Positions 12,513 through 24,246 of a stretch of DNA of 64,000 nt are shown piece after piece (position 1 is the stretch's first letter; the number at the start of each line of letters is the position of its first letter). The notes below the pieces were generated by a model. It saw nothing but the letters and a program-made list of their open reading frames with translations. It was not told where the DNA came from and searched no databases. The stretch comes from Chenopodium formosanum (lineage: Eukaryota > Streptophyta > Magnoliopsida > Caryophyllales > Amaranthaceae). The DNA lies in contig CM044859.1 in assembly GCA_024500155.1 (NCBI GenBank), positions 40,718,003-40,782,002 on the forward strand. Direction: 5' to 3'. Position numbers and translations under genes: made by a program.

Positions 12513-14028
12513 ATAATACCCCATATTAATTTATTTTATAAATTATTTATTTATTTGTAAAATACTAGCTCCCTTTTTTTTAGTTGACACGTATTTCTTT
12601 TTAGTAAGTTTTTTTTTTAGTTGACACGTTTCCTTTTGGAGTAAGTTTTTTACCTTGCATTTACAAGCTACCCCACTTGCTTTATTATTCTCACTCACTC
12701 TCTCTCCTCTCCTTAATATATGTGTCTAAATCAAACAAGTCAATTAAATAGAAACGGAGGAAGTATAATTTTGGGTCAAATTATTTTTTATGGGATTTAA
12801 ATAATACAAGGTTTAATTTTTGGGTTACTAATTATTCAATCCGAATATAGTTCATCTACATAATAAACCCAATGATTCTATTTTTACATTCGGGCTACCT
12901 ATTTTATTCTTCATGTCCACAATTTTTATAAAACCCAACCCTTATATTTGAACCCTTGTTAGTGAAATATTCCATAACTCAAGCCCATTTATTTACTAAG
13001 CACAAACCTACTTTATACACTCTACTCTATAAATAACCCTCAAAACCCCAAAATTTTCCCACACAAAAGAAGTTCAAAGAAATCATATTACACAATGTAA
13101 GTACTTCCTTTTTTTTTTTCTTTGCTTTCCTTTCTTTATTTTCCTTTCTTTGTTTTTTTTTCTTCTTTTCTTTCTTTTTCTTATTCTTTCCTTTTTTTTT
13201 ATTAATGTTGTGCGTGGAAATTGGATGTGAGGTCAAACATTTGCTGCCACCTCACGCCGGCTGCTGCCACATCACCAACCACCTCACCAGACGACCACCT
13301 CCTGCAGGCGACCCGTGACGAACCCGACCACCCACAGTGGTCTCCTTTTCTCTCCTCCTTGTTTTTAATTTAATTTATGTATTATATATAATTTGGTTGA
13401 TATTAATTGTCTAAATACGATTAGTATGTTTTATAATTATATTTTGATGATTAAAGATTGTAAATTTTATATTATAAAGTGTTTTAATTTTTTATTTTAT
13501 AAAGTATTAAAAGTTAGGGTTTTAATTTATTCAAGACTTGATTTTTAGGATTCTTGTATAAATTAATTTGGGGCTTTTTAATATTTAATGTTTGTATGGA
13601 TAATTTAAGTATAAAGATGTATTTGATGAAGTTTATAGGGTTTTTGATTAGTTTAAAGTGTTGGAATTTTATTTAAAGTAGTATAATTAAAAGGGAGACT
13701 AATTAGGAGTTTTTAAATAATTTTATGATTATTATAAGTGGTTAAAGTGAGTTTAATTTGCTAAAAATTCTGTATACAAATATAGTATTGTTGTCCCTTT
13801 ATGTAGGAGACTTGGTTCCAGAATTATTGTAGTGTATTCGACTACTTTAAAGGCTTATTTGAGGTACGTACGCATACTTAGAAATTTATAAAGCGTGTAG
13901 AAACATGCTAGGATTTACTTAATTGAATCCAAGTTAGTGTCATGCTAGGAATTGGTTAGAATGGTTGAATTGAAATGAGATTAGTGATTTGAATTGGTGG
14001 TTTTGGTGAATTATTTGTGAATCATGAT
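12513..14028 (+). repeat. 5' part of a Tekay-like LTR (copy 1)
   Basis: Begins ataataccccatattaa, parallel to the start of the full LTR at 58972. It has a TATA box (ctctataaataa, about 13024-13035), a pyrimidine-rich leader (13100-13200), a short proline/threonine-rich GC block (13240-13330) and a gaggtacgtac motif (13860) also found at 59955. MITE 2 is inserted at 12568. The right end abuts element E; that boundary is uncertain. Confidence 0.6.
12568..12763. mobile_element. Stowaway-like MITE 2, degenerate
   Basis: gctcccttttttt at the left and aaacggaggaag at the right form imperfect inverted repeats flanked by TA. Inside, tagttgacacgt occurs twice (about 12581 and 12619). No coding capacity. 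Confidence 0.6.
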
Positions 14029-14173
14029 TGTTTGAAATAAATGGCAGCCATTTCTTAGGTGCCATATCTGCATGACACGTGTCAACATTTGAGGAGTCCA
14101 TTTGGACGCCTCTTAGAGGGACACATGTCACATGTTCATTGGACCACTTAGTAGGGTATAAATACCCAAATCA
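14029..14173 (-). repeat. Element E: 3' LTR fragment
   Basis: The last part (gacacatgtcacatgttcat ... tacccaaatca) resembles the end of D's 3' LTR (36950-37009). It is followed by the same polypurine tract, read on minus (ttttcccctcaca, 14174-14186). It is much shorter than D's 489-base LTR and the left edge is a guess. Confidence 0.5.
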
Positions 14174-14182
14174 TTTTCCCCT

Positions 14183-14218
14183 CACAGGGGTGACGTGGCT
14201 CGCCACGTAACGCCTGTG
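14183..14218. promoter_or_regulatory. Inverted repeat upstream of E's antisense gene
   Basis: Outer arms cacagg/cctgtg and inner arms acgtggc/gccacgt around one central base pair step. The equivalent in D (37019-37054) has outer arms cacagatg/catctgtg and the same inner arms. The changes on the two sides match each other. The inner arms contain a TGACGTGG-type bZIP core. Confidence 0.65.
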
Positions 14219-14302
14219 ACAAGTGTCGGCCTATAATTGGTCGGATTTTCACTTTTTACTGTTTGGGGAATCTAGGGTTTTACCCTAGATTTTTCACCCT
14301 TT

Positions 14303-14311
14303 CTATAAATA
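14303..14311 (+). promoter_or_regulatory. Putative TATA box of E's antisense gene
   Basis: ctataaata, about 160 bases before a likely 5'-UTR intron donor (gtaaccg at 14465) and on the gene's strand, opposite to the element's own transcription. Confidence 0.5.
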
Positions 14312-14464
14312 GGGGTTGATCTCCCCTTTGGATTCACACTTGCGTGAATCTTGAATATTTGACTTTAAAGAACTTGACTTCTTCCAGACAGCATCCGACA
14401 CCCAGCCATCCGTCCGCTTGTAAGGAGACATCTAGACCAGGCGACTCTCGTACCTTCACCTAAG

Positions 14465-16239
14465 GTAACCGTCTGATCCTTTTTCTTTTCTTTTTGCACT
14501 TTTCTATTTTCAAAAAAGGTTTCCCAAATGCATCCGGCACAGCCTAAGTTAGCGATCAGCCAGTCACTGGGGACGGTTGAATCTAGAACTAGGAGTGTCG
14601 AATGCTCGTTTGAGGACTCCCCTTTGAGAACTTCTCCAAATCCGAATGTGTCTTTGCTCATGCAGGACACCATGGCAAGAACCAAACAGACCATTCGGAC
14701 GTGTAGGACGGATGGTTCTCGGTACCATTTGAAGAGTTCTACAGTCTACTTAGAAGGCTCCATTAGGGCGCGTGTTTCCGAGTTTTGCCAGGACTCGCCA
14801 AGCAACGTAGTACCCCGAGCTCCTCAATTTTGGAGGAGTCGGATGACCAGCATTAAATTCTCGGACCGAGTGGATCGGTGCCGGATGTAAAAATAGGGGA
14901 GGACACTGCTGATACTAATCAGCAGGCTCCCAATTCTGAAGAAAATTCTGATGATGACTCTAGGTCATCTTATTCTGACAACGCCTACATCGACTCGAAG
15001 GAGGCACAATCCAAATTAAATGACGCCCGAGAGTCCCTCTTAGTGGACATGGGCAAGGGATGGGCAGAGCCGTCTGATTCGCGGCGACTGGAACGTGCCC
15101 CTTATTTCTTGCACGTTTCCAAGAGCAAACGAGAGAGAATGACAGCTGACATCGATAAGTTCTTCTCCAACAATGTCATGGGACTTGGGTTTATGCTTTC
15201 CATATCGGATGGTGATGACATAGTCACTTGGCCAGATATGGCCAACTACGGTGACCAGTGCTTTGGCTGCTACGAGGCGGCCATACAAGCTAGTTTGCGC
15301 TTCCCTCTCCATTTGGCAGTGGAGAGGATTCTTGAAGGATACCAGCTGGGTATCTGGTAACTAGCCCTCAACTCTTAGGTAAATATTTTGGGCTACGTTG
15401 CCGCCTGTGAGATGCTGGAGGTAGACACCAGCTTTGAAGCATTCGCTCATATGCAATATCTGAGCTAGACTCCTCATTCAAGTAGGGTCGGCTGGTTTAC
15501 CCTTACTAGCAATAAGGGTTTTATGATGACACTGGGGAAATAGAATAAATGAAAGGATTGGAGGACAAATTAAAGTTCTACATAGTCTCTTCCCAGACCA
15601 CCAACTAAACAAGCGGTACAATCGTTGGAACAAAGAACCTCCCCTCCTTGCTGGAAAGAAAGCCTTGCCACATGTCCCAAGACAGGAGTACGAGCAGATA
15701 TTGGATCGAGGCCTTTTTTCTGTGGCCGTTTGAACCAATGAGGAAACAGGGGTGAAGGAGTTTACCCCATAGAGCTACATTCCCCGTTACGAGTGGCTAT
15801 CAGACATGGCGTATTTGGCCGCTTGCGGTCTTAGTTTTGAGAGGCCGAGAGGTAGTTGACCGTTTGGATTTAATTTTCTTAGATGCTCTTGATGACCTTG
15901 GTTTTTTCTAAGTTTCTAACTCTTTATTATTTGATGTACAGGTAAATAAATGTAAAAGCTTTCGACCAGCAAAAAGTCGGCTACATATTCTGCAACTTTT
16001 TACCGTTCGAACGTTTTGGGAAAAAGGACAAATGAGGAGCAGCCGTCTGGCGGAACTTCTAAGGTAAAATATTTTTTATTACTTGAATTGAGATTCCTTA
16101 AAATCATAAGTATGCTAACATATGAATTCTTTGAAGGGTGGCTCGTCCAAGCCCCCTCCCTCTAAACAGCTGGACCCGAAGCTGCAAAAGCAGTCGAGTG
16201 GCAATGTTAGCACTTCCGGTAAGGCCCAGAAGCACATTG
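14465..16239 (+). pseudogene. Antisense Transposase_28-like gene of E (broken, split by F)
   Basis: Antisense to the retroelement. A probable 5'-UTR intron runs 14465-14665 (gtaacc...atgcag) and is followed six bases later by ATG 14672, which opens MARTKQT. An alternative upstream ATG is 14528, in the same frame. A frameshift near 14880 leads to an acidic Ser/Asp/Glu-rich segment. Then comes a domain like PF04195 (putative gypsy-type transposon, Transposase_28) with the typical LRFPLH and GYVAACE blocks, interrupted by stops at 15358 and beyond. Introns 15852-15941 and 16064-16136 have GT-AG ends and match D's introns in position. The last exon is cut at 16239 by copia element F and continues at 58831. 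The biochemical function of this family is unknown to me. Confidence 0.7.
14672..14692 (+). other. Histone H3-tail-like N-terminus in E's antisense protein
   Basis: Reads M-A-R-T-K-Q-T, identical to the start of histone H3 through T6, with an arginine at the H3 R8 position. It lies directly after a splice-acceptor-like atgcag and in a good ATG context (accatggc). In D the same place (37532) reads MARTMQT. Mimicry is a hypothesis; chance is possible. Confidence 0.4.
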
Positions 16240-17442
16240 TGAAAGGAATGGTTTCCTTTGAACAAGTATATTATTCTAATAGTGGGTTCTGAAATATTAG
16301 AAAGCTAATATATTCAGTAAGGTCAAGTGATCGAAATGCCTAGGTGGAGGTCGCTTCCTATTAGTAATATTAATGCATAATTAATATTACATCCTAATCT
16401 TAATTGAACCCTTCGGGTCACACCCAAGCAATTAACGAGCCGAAGCGACGAATTAATTTGGAAGGAATTAATGATTCGACCGAGTAATTCATATTTAGAC
16501 GTCGAAAATTCGAGCTTGGAGCATCGAAACCGAACATCAGAGAATCTCAAATGTCGAACCAAAATTTAGAAATTGGCGAGACGAGAAAATGCTTCAAGTA
16601 ACAAGCAAAAACCCAGCCACGCAAAAACAAGGGAAGCGCGCCAAATAGAAGCGTACCATGTGGTAGCACGCCATGTGGCAGCACACGTGAAAGCCACCAA
16701 GTGGCAGCGTGCCAAATGGCAGCGCGCCATGGTGGCAGCGCATGTGGCAAGGGGGGCTGTGGACCCGGGTGATGCGTCATGGACACGGGCAAAAAGAAAG
16801 TGGCAGAACCGAACCCAACTTGGGGCTCAAGGTTGGGTGACACATGGTTAGCTCACAATGCATGGGAGTTGCCTTAGGGACCAAGTGAGAAAGTGGTCCT
16901 CACCTAACCATGTGACACTTGTTACTTGTTCCTTAGTTTATTTAACTAAGGGTTGAATTCATCAATATTTCCATGTGGGATATTTTTGTGAAAAAGTCCC
17001 ACATTGAAAGATGAGTGGAATTCCTAAGGAATCTTTCCTTATAAATAGTCAAGGCATGGCTTGGGACTACTTACTTGAGTAAGATTGGACAAGAAATCAC
17101 TAGTAGTGAAAACCTTTGAACTCAAGAGTTGAAAAAGGTATCACCTTTGTGAAAGCCTTTGATCTCAATTACTCTGGTTTTTCGGTCGGGTCTTGCTAAC
17201 CCCAAGACATTGGACCTAGTCGGTGATCATGTTGCAGGTGGATCATCGTTGGAGGCCTTCGTATTTTCGAGGCTAGCTTTCAAGTAAGAGAACTAGTGGA
17301 CGGGCGAAGCGCGATTCAAAGGTAATTTTATTATCTTAATCTTGTCATTAAGTTAATTATGTTTATGGTTTTATTTATTGCGAGTGCGGTCTTGTATTTT
17401 GGGTTTGTTTCCGCGGCGAGTAGGACTCACTAAGCCCCAACT
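16240..17442 (+). repeat. Element F: 5' LTR (Ty1/copia)
   Basis: Starts TGAAAGG just after cattg (16235-16239) inside E's antisense gene and ends about ccccaac, next to a copia-type primer-binding site. A TATA box (cttataaatag) lies at about 17038-17048. The 3' LTR is at 36215-36324 plus 57658-58825. A CpG- and G-box-rich cluster of tggcagcgcgccatg words spans 16640-16760. Open frames across the cluster (16573-16851) are repeat artefacts. Confidence 0.8.
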
Positions 17443-17914
17443 GCGGTATCGGAGCCTCGCTCGTTTATTTTTAAAATCGTAATATTTTTCAAGGTGTTTT
17501 TATGGCTAATAAAATTAGTAGCTTGTTTTATCCATTTTAACCTCGTATTAGAGCTGAATTCATCTCATGAACCCAAATATCGACCCAAAAATAGTGAATT
17601 TTGGGTGGAAAAGGTGTTTGGAATTGGGTTTACCCATTTTGGCCTCGGCTTTAAGCCAAAAAACGATCAGAAATGCACTTTTCGAGGCGTTTTTCGTTTT
17701 TAAGAAAAATTTTAAATCTTTCTAACCCTGAAAATTAATTGCATATTTATGGTGGTTATGTAATTGGTTCAATACATATTTTATATGCAATTTTAAACCT
17801 CTTTAGGCATGATTACTTTGTGGTAATTTGTGTTTGAAAGCTTGGTTTTATTTTTTCACATAATTGCAAATTAATTGCATTAATTGTGAAATTGTTGTTC
17901 TTTAAGGCTTCTAA
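17443..17914 (+). mobile_element. Element F: primer-binding site and left internal segment
   Basis: gcggtatcggagcc at 17443 resembles the tggtatcagagcc site complementary to initiator tRNA-Met used by copia elements, with a few mutations. The next 450 bases show no gag domain. The segment stops at the GTACT next to element G. Confidence 0.65.
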
Positions 17915-17919
17915 GTACT
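17915..17919. repeat. GTACT flank, left side of G/H composite
   Basis: Identical five bases follow the right end of H at 35221-35225, as expected for a Ty3/gypsy target-site duplication around the whole composite. Confidence 0.6.
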
Positions 17920-19941
17920 TGTAGGCGTCGTTCGAAATGCATCTACGTTAAACCATGTTGTGAATATGCTTGGCACGCATAGGAAGTGGGAATTGACATT
18001 ATACGATTAGGGAAAAATAAAGTAGGGAGCCGCCAACAAATTTTTAAGGAACTTGTAAACCGTTCACGGATCATTTAAGGCAACCACGATAAAGGGACAA
18101 CGATAGGCAACAAAAATTGACCCATTAAGGTTACACCCCATTCATAATACATGAGATTACTAACTCCATATGGTTTGGAACCATGAAAGGAGGATCGGGG
18201 ATGATGGTACGAAGTGAGTCATGGAGTCACATTCGCCCGTATTGCCTCGACTCGATTCTTATAGTGAAAAGTGATTCCTGCAATCTCAAAGGCATGAAAA
18301 TAAAATACTCAATTTTCTCCAAATTATTATTAAGATAAATTAGTTGAATATTTATGCAACACATAGTTCTAAAATATTGTGATCACTTGATTTAATAACA
18401 AGATTAAAAAGGAACCTAAACTGGTTGTCCAAATTATCTTATTAGGCGTGATTTTCTATTACATATTCCCTTTAAACATGCAATATGGTGATCATAATAA
18501 AAGTAGAATAAACATTAATATTGGAAGCAATTTAACAATAATAGCGTTAGTCAAATCAAATATAAAATAACCTAATCATGACACTAGCAATAAGAATAAA
18601 AATAAGAGTAATTAAGTGATTAATTACTCACCTTTTGCGTTTCCTTTAATTGCTACATCATGAATAAACTGTTAGTAACTTCAATAAAAATATAAATCAA
18701 ATTGAAACAATTAAATTAAAAGTATTGTTGATTAGGTCCAAACCCTCAGTTAATTCAACCTATCACGCCTTGGTTAAAGTATAGAACTTCACGTTTTGTA
18801 TGGACTCCTTGGAGTGCTTAAAGGAAAGAATAGTAAAAGACTAGGGAGGCTAGTGTTTAGGCTAAAGAGGGAGAAGAGAATGATTTGATGATCAAGCTTG
18901 TTGATGATTGAAAGAAAGGAGATATGACCTGTATTTATATGAAAAAAGAGGGTGGAAGAATTAAGATAAGATCCGAATTTAATCAGAATAAAACCTGATA
19001 GACAACAATTTTTGCGGTTCTTGTTTTTATTATATCTTTTGATATAGAAATTTTAATAAGATAAATAAGATATCGTTGGAAAGATATTGAAGTCTAATTT
19101 CTAACACAATTAGAATCAGATTAAAATACTTTTTATAATAAAAGATATGGATAAAATAGTGAGACGGTGTCAATTTTGGATAGAGTTTGATATTTCATTC
19201 ATATCTTTTCCGTTATAGCTCGGAATGGATATTATAATATATCACTGGTAAGATAATTTCAAGGGATATCCAACCATATATGATTTAGATAAAAACTATG
19301 AGTCACAAAAATAATATCTATCTATCTTTGAATGTTTTTCAATTCAAATAGAATTAAGACTTTCAAAAAGAAATTTTTATTCAATTTCGAACTCTTTAAT
19401 CTTATCTTTTCAAAAAGGATAATTAAGATATTTTAGAAACTTATGGAAGATTCCTATTAATCCTAATTTTTTTAGGAATGGGATTAAATACTTCGGACCC
19501 TCCACATGATCAATGGGTCTAGGTAAGGTGGGTTTAGGTTCGGTTTGGGCTCAATTTAATATTTTGGTCATAACTTATTCGTTATAACTCAGATTTGGGC
19601 TTATAATATATCGTTGGAAAGCTCTTTTCAAGACTCTTCCAATTATTAAATAATTGGACCCAGATAATGGACCAAAATAAACTGGACTAAACATTTTTAT
19701 AAAAAGGGCACAAAATGAATGAAATTAAAGGACACGAATTAAATTATTTTGGGTTTAAAGACACAAAAAGAGGAAAATAAGTTATGATTTGGGAAAATGG
19801 GCTAGGAATTGGGTTGGTTTATGTAATGGAAATATGGATTTAAGCACTCCAAATATTAAATACTCAACCCGCCCAATAATGATAGTGAAAGGTTGTTCAT
19901 CGTCGGGTTTGGTTTTGGGAAGACATTTTTAGGTGTCTATA
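17920..19941 (-). repeat. Element G: 3' LTR (minus orientation)
   Basis: On minus it runs from TATAGACACC (first T-G mutated) to GACGCCTACA. A TATA box on minus lies at about 18931-18940. The last about 800 bases are similar to H's LTR, but the U3 part differs from H's, so G and H are distinct subfamilies. By eye it differs from G's own 5' LTR by roughly one base in twelve over the first 500 bases. Confidence 0.8.
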
Positions 19942-20194
19942 GAAGCCCCCACTTTGATTGAGTTTGTAGAAACGTCAGTTTCAAAAACAATAGTCAAATT
20001 AGTCGATAGGGACGGAGAATGATTTAAGACGTTTTACGCTCCTAAATCACTCTTTATACACTGATACCTGCAGAAAAATGTTAGTTCCACATATAAAAGA
20101 GTAAAGAGATATAATGTGTATCTTACACCAATGTATCAATGACAAATGAGTTTGGTAGATGCTTAAAGGAATACACCGGATGACATTTCATTGA

Positions 20195-20395
20195 GATACT
20201 TTCCATGCCTAAGGAAAGTCGACTGATGAGTTTGGTAGCTTTCTATGCTTGAAGAAATCTACCAGATGGTACTTTCCATGCTTGATGAAAGTCGACATAT
20301 GAATTTTGCGGTTCTCTATGCTTGAAGAAATCCACCGGATGAAACTTTCCATGCTTGAGGAAAGACTTGTCTGATGATGAGATTGCAAGTCCTTG
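20195..20395 (-). repeat. Degenerate tandem repeat in G, about 60-66-base unit
   Basis: Alternating tttccatgcttgaggaaag and tctatgcttgaagaaatccac words. It corresponds in reverse to the 66-base array of H at 32832-33320 but is more decayed. Confidence 0.6.
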
Positions 20396-20425
20396 TGAAT
20401 CGAGAACCTTGCATCGTGAAATGAT

Positions 20426-20750
20426 TGTGGTTCGATTGTCCCCGAACGTGGGCTGTAGTTGGTTCGCTTGTCCCCGAACGTGGGCTGTAAATGGTTCGCT
20501 TGTCCCCAAACATGGGCTATAAATGGTTCGTTTGTCCCCAAACGTGGGATGTAGATGGTCCGCTTGTCCTCGAACGTGGGCTGTAGATGGTTCGCTTGAC
20601 CCCGAACGTGGGCTATAGATGGTCCACTTGTCCCTGGACGTGGGCTATAGATGGTCCGCTTGTCCCCGAACATGGGCTATAGATGGTCCGCTTGTCCCCG
20701 AACATGGGCTATAGATGGTCCGCTTGTCCCCGAACGTGGGCTGTAATTGA
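20426..20750 (-). repeat. 32-base tandem repeat in G, about 10 copies
   Basis: Unit cttgtccccgaacgtgggct plus agatggtccg. The reverse complement matches H's 32-base array (32525-32815). Thirty-two is not a multiple of three, yet the unit has no stop in several frames, which produces false long open frames. Confidence 0.9.
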
Positions 20751-21799
20751 TACTTGCAAAATAAAATTTGCCAAGGGACTCGTATGTACTGTGATTAACT
20801 TGACCAACTGACTTGACCAAGCTTGACTTGACACGACATGACATGTGTATGACTTGTGGTTGTGTGTGTATGTGGTGTGTGTGTGCAAGCACAAGCAACA
20901 GAAAAATGCAAAAGCAAAAATTTTCCTTCATTTTTGTCATGAGGCGAGTAGAGGGTATCAACTTTCTACCTAAAAAGAAAGACGTGAAAACTGAACTTTT
21001 ATTTTCGAACTTCCCTCGATGAGAAAAATTTTGAAAAAGTTTTTGAACTTCCCCAAAAGAAAAAGATGAAAAAGGGAAGAAGTTTTGAACTTCCTCCTTG
21101 AGCAAGACGAAATGAATCGTATGGATTGAATTGCTTTTCTTGAAGATAATGTATGTATGATGCATGTTCTTATGCTAGGAGGCTAAGGAAATTACATCAT
21201 GTGACAAGATAGATTAATGAACTTAGGTCAAGGATATAAGCATCATATATGGTGTAAAGAAACGATCTTGAACGTCACTTAGGTCTGGAAGCTAAGCATG
21301 TATATAGATTAAGTGATCATTGCATAATGAACGTTGCTTAGGTCAAGGACCTAAGCACGATATGCTTTGTATGATTAAAAATCATTGATATATAAATGTT
21401 GCTCAGCACATTGTGCGACGCATGAAACAATGAATATTGCTCAGGTCAGGAAGCTAAGCAAGTATACAACGTTTCTTCTAATGAATGTTATCTTGAAATA
21501 TGATGAAGCATGCGCGGTAGGGAAATACGATTTCATGATAAAGGGTTCCTAAGGGAAAGATGATATGGCTATGTATGTGTGCAAGAAGTTTGTGAAAGTG
21601 ATACTTTGGTGAGGCTGTAAAGGCTATGGTGAGGGAAATAGATGTGAGAAGAGTCGAGATGGTGACCCTTTAGGCTAGGTAGGCTAAATTATGTGGGTTC
21701 AAGCCCTCCAGTCTACCTCTAGATGGATAGGGTCATAGGGATAAGAATTGGATATTCTTTGACTCGGTCATGCATATAAATGTGGTCGCACCTCAATGT

Positions 21800-21843
21800 G
21801 AGGTTGCCTACGTATCCGTTAGGAATCAGGCCGAACGTAGCTC
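21800..21843 (-). other. Conserved ctacgt...acgtag stem motif (G copy)
   Basis: Reverse complement of the motif at 6400-6443 and 31345-31387 with only one or two differences, despite much weaker similarity in the flanks. Confidence 0.6.
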
Positions 21844-22645
21844 TAACCAAACTTTGCACATGTGTATGTACACCTCAAAGAGGTCTTTCAAGGGCTGTAA
21901 TGGTTAAGCTGGTGGTTTAAGGAAGAAAGGGGTAAGAGGCTCAAGACCCGTGAGAAGCCCCCAAGATATGTAATTGTGAATTTGAAAATTTTGAACTTTG
22001 CAATTTTATTTCAACATTTGTTTTTGCTTTGATTTTTTTTTTTTCATTCTTTTTAATCAATGTGGGCGATCTCGGATCATGCGGTCCATCACTCACTTAG
22101 TATTCATGTATCTCAGGCACGGTACCAAGTACTCAATGAGAGACGCAATTTGAGACGTGTTCATATCAAAGACATTGGAACACTTGCCCTTAGACATTGT
22201 TTTATTGTCGCTTTGCTACTTTTTTTTTACTTGCTTTTGAATGTTACACACATTTCACACTTTGCCATCCCAGGGCTAGGTGAATGTGGGTTGAATAAAT
22301 AGGGTGAATTGTTAGATGAGGCTCAAAGTGGTTGATGAAGAAATAGACATGTGATTGAGTGGCTAATGGGAATTAATGGGTTGCAAATGTGCCTCAAATC
22401 ATTGGTATACCTTGTGTTCGGTTCGGTAATAGTTTTTTTTTCTTTTTTTTTTTCTAATCACATGATCGAATATAAGAAAGAGGTGCTTATTTATGAAGAA
22501 GGTAAGAAATGTGACACATAGACACATGGAAAGGAGAACCTGTGCTAGACTTTATAGGGGGAAGGGTTTGAAACAAAAGAAGAAGAAAACATGAAATCTT
22601 GGTGAGAAGCTTGCATCATGCTTTGTCTTCATGGCTGCTTATGAG

Positions 22646-22687
22646 TTACTTCTTGCCGCCCGGTGAGGAAAAAAGTTTGTTGTTGTT
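22646..22687 (-). pseudogene. Gag C-terminal remnant of G
   Basis: On minus the last codons read NKLFSSPGGKK and a stop, matching the C-terminus of H's Gag (NKLPVPPGGKK, stop at 30706). The downstream sequence also matches H. G therefore lost gag by internal deletion but kept its stop codon and 3' junction. Confidence 0.65.
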
Positions 22688-23372
22688 AATGCTTTGATTG
22701 GAAGGAAAGAAGGAAGGAGTGATGTTCCCCTTATTCTTCCAACTATTACCTAGTGATTTTAGACTCAAGGATGAACTCACTTAATGCATTCACTCAATAC
22801 TCAGATTGAAAAGGAAGAGTGTATGGAACAATTTTGAAAACTGATGGGAAATACTCTACTCATTCCTATTACGACGGAAAACGATGCATGCATGGTCCTA
22901 GTATACGATAAAAAAATATAGTGCATTACTTGAAGACAAAGTGTGAGCAATGACTCAACATGTGTGATTAGGTGAGTTAATTAACACCCGTGGTATGATC
23001 GCATGGCAAGACATGAGGACGTTGTGAAAAACAAAAGACCCAATGACCAAATAGCAGGGAAGACTAAATGACAAACGAACTTGATTAATTTTGTCCAATT
23101 TTAATGCTTATGCTATTTACTAAGTGAAAACGGTCCATTGGCAATCATTAGTCATAAATAAGAACAACCACTATCAAAGACAAAGAAAACATGTTAAGGT
23201 TAGCACAAAAATCGATCACAAGAAACAAGGAAGAGGACTAGAATTCTAGAAGAGTTATGACTCATGGGTATAAAAATAAATAAATAAAAATAAAACTAAA
23301 AATCTATAATCCTATGTCATACGAGTTGACACGGATTTAAGGACTTGGCTAAGACTAGCTTGACACGAAAAG

Positions 23373-23449
<77 letters not shown>
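23373..23449. repeat. (TA)n microsatellite
   Basis: Nearly perfect TA dinucleotide run of about 75 bases inside G's 5' untranslated part. Confidence 0.95.
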
Positions 23450-23450
<1 letters not shown>

Positions 23451-24246
23451 AAAGTTGACCCTAAAAAAACACCTAAACTAGACAGGTTGTAGTATATCGG
23501 TTATAACTTTTGATCTGTGACCCTGATTTGGACGAAACCAAATCCAAATGAAAGATAAAACTCGGGGCTACAGATCCATAGATGGCACAATACGTAAATT
23601 TTTTTAGAACTCTGGATATGACCAAAATAAGTTGACTCTTGTGCAGTATAACGAAATAAAAATCCGGGTGACTCAAAAATTTTAAAAAAAAAACTATGGC
23701 TCGACTCTAATAATAATAATAAAAAAAAAGGGTTTGATAAGAGAAAAAAAATAAAAAACCAAAATATACACATATAAGCACATTGTCACCAATGATGCAA
23801 TGAAGTTCGCAACCTAAAGTAAAGTTCTATGTTTGACTATGGTCAAGCTTAAAAGGGTGTCAAAGGGTACCATGGTTTAGAGTTTGGACGCGTTAGCAAG
23901 ACAGTCTCCCTTCAGGGTGTATGCCAACAGGAGGCTCTGCGAGTTCTTGATGAAATCGAAATTGACTCCATGGTTTTGGTGGATTTAAAAACTCGGATGA
24001 ACCCTTATTGCCATGAGCGTTTTTGGGTTGATAGAGGTTAAATTCCCCAAGCTAGCTACATACGTAGAACACGTACTATTGTGGAAAAATAGGTAATCTA
24101 AAATGCATATGCATATGTGACAATGCCAATTAAATTGCATGAATACAATTAAAGAATCTTTCAAGTCTCATCCACTCATCTCAATTTAATACTGATCACT
24201 CAAATCGATTAATAACCAAGAATCCTCCCCAGTGGAGTCGCAAAAT

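Larger units (their letters stand above)
19942..24246 (-). mobile_element. Element G: internal region, no gag-pol
   Basis: On minus, from right to left: primer-binding-site-like agtggagtcg on plus (24231-24240), a 5' untranslated part with a long (TA)n tract, the last codons of gag (22646-22687), the conserved stem motif (21800-21843), two tandem arrays and a polypurine tract (19942-19957). All pol and nearly all gag are missing. The open frames at 20209-21165 read through tandem repeats and are not genes. Confidence 0.7.

Noticed and set aside
16573..16851. Overlapping frames on both strands rich in Ala/His/Trp
   Set aside because: CpG-rich cluster within F's LTR; the second LTR (57788-58223) gives different frames.
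20209..21165. Overlapping minus-strand open frames with repeated peptides
   Set aside because: They are the reverse copies of H's arrays in element G; no domain, start context or conservation argues for a protein.
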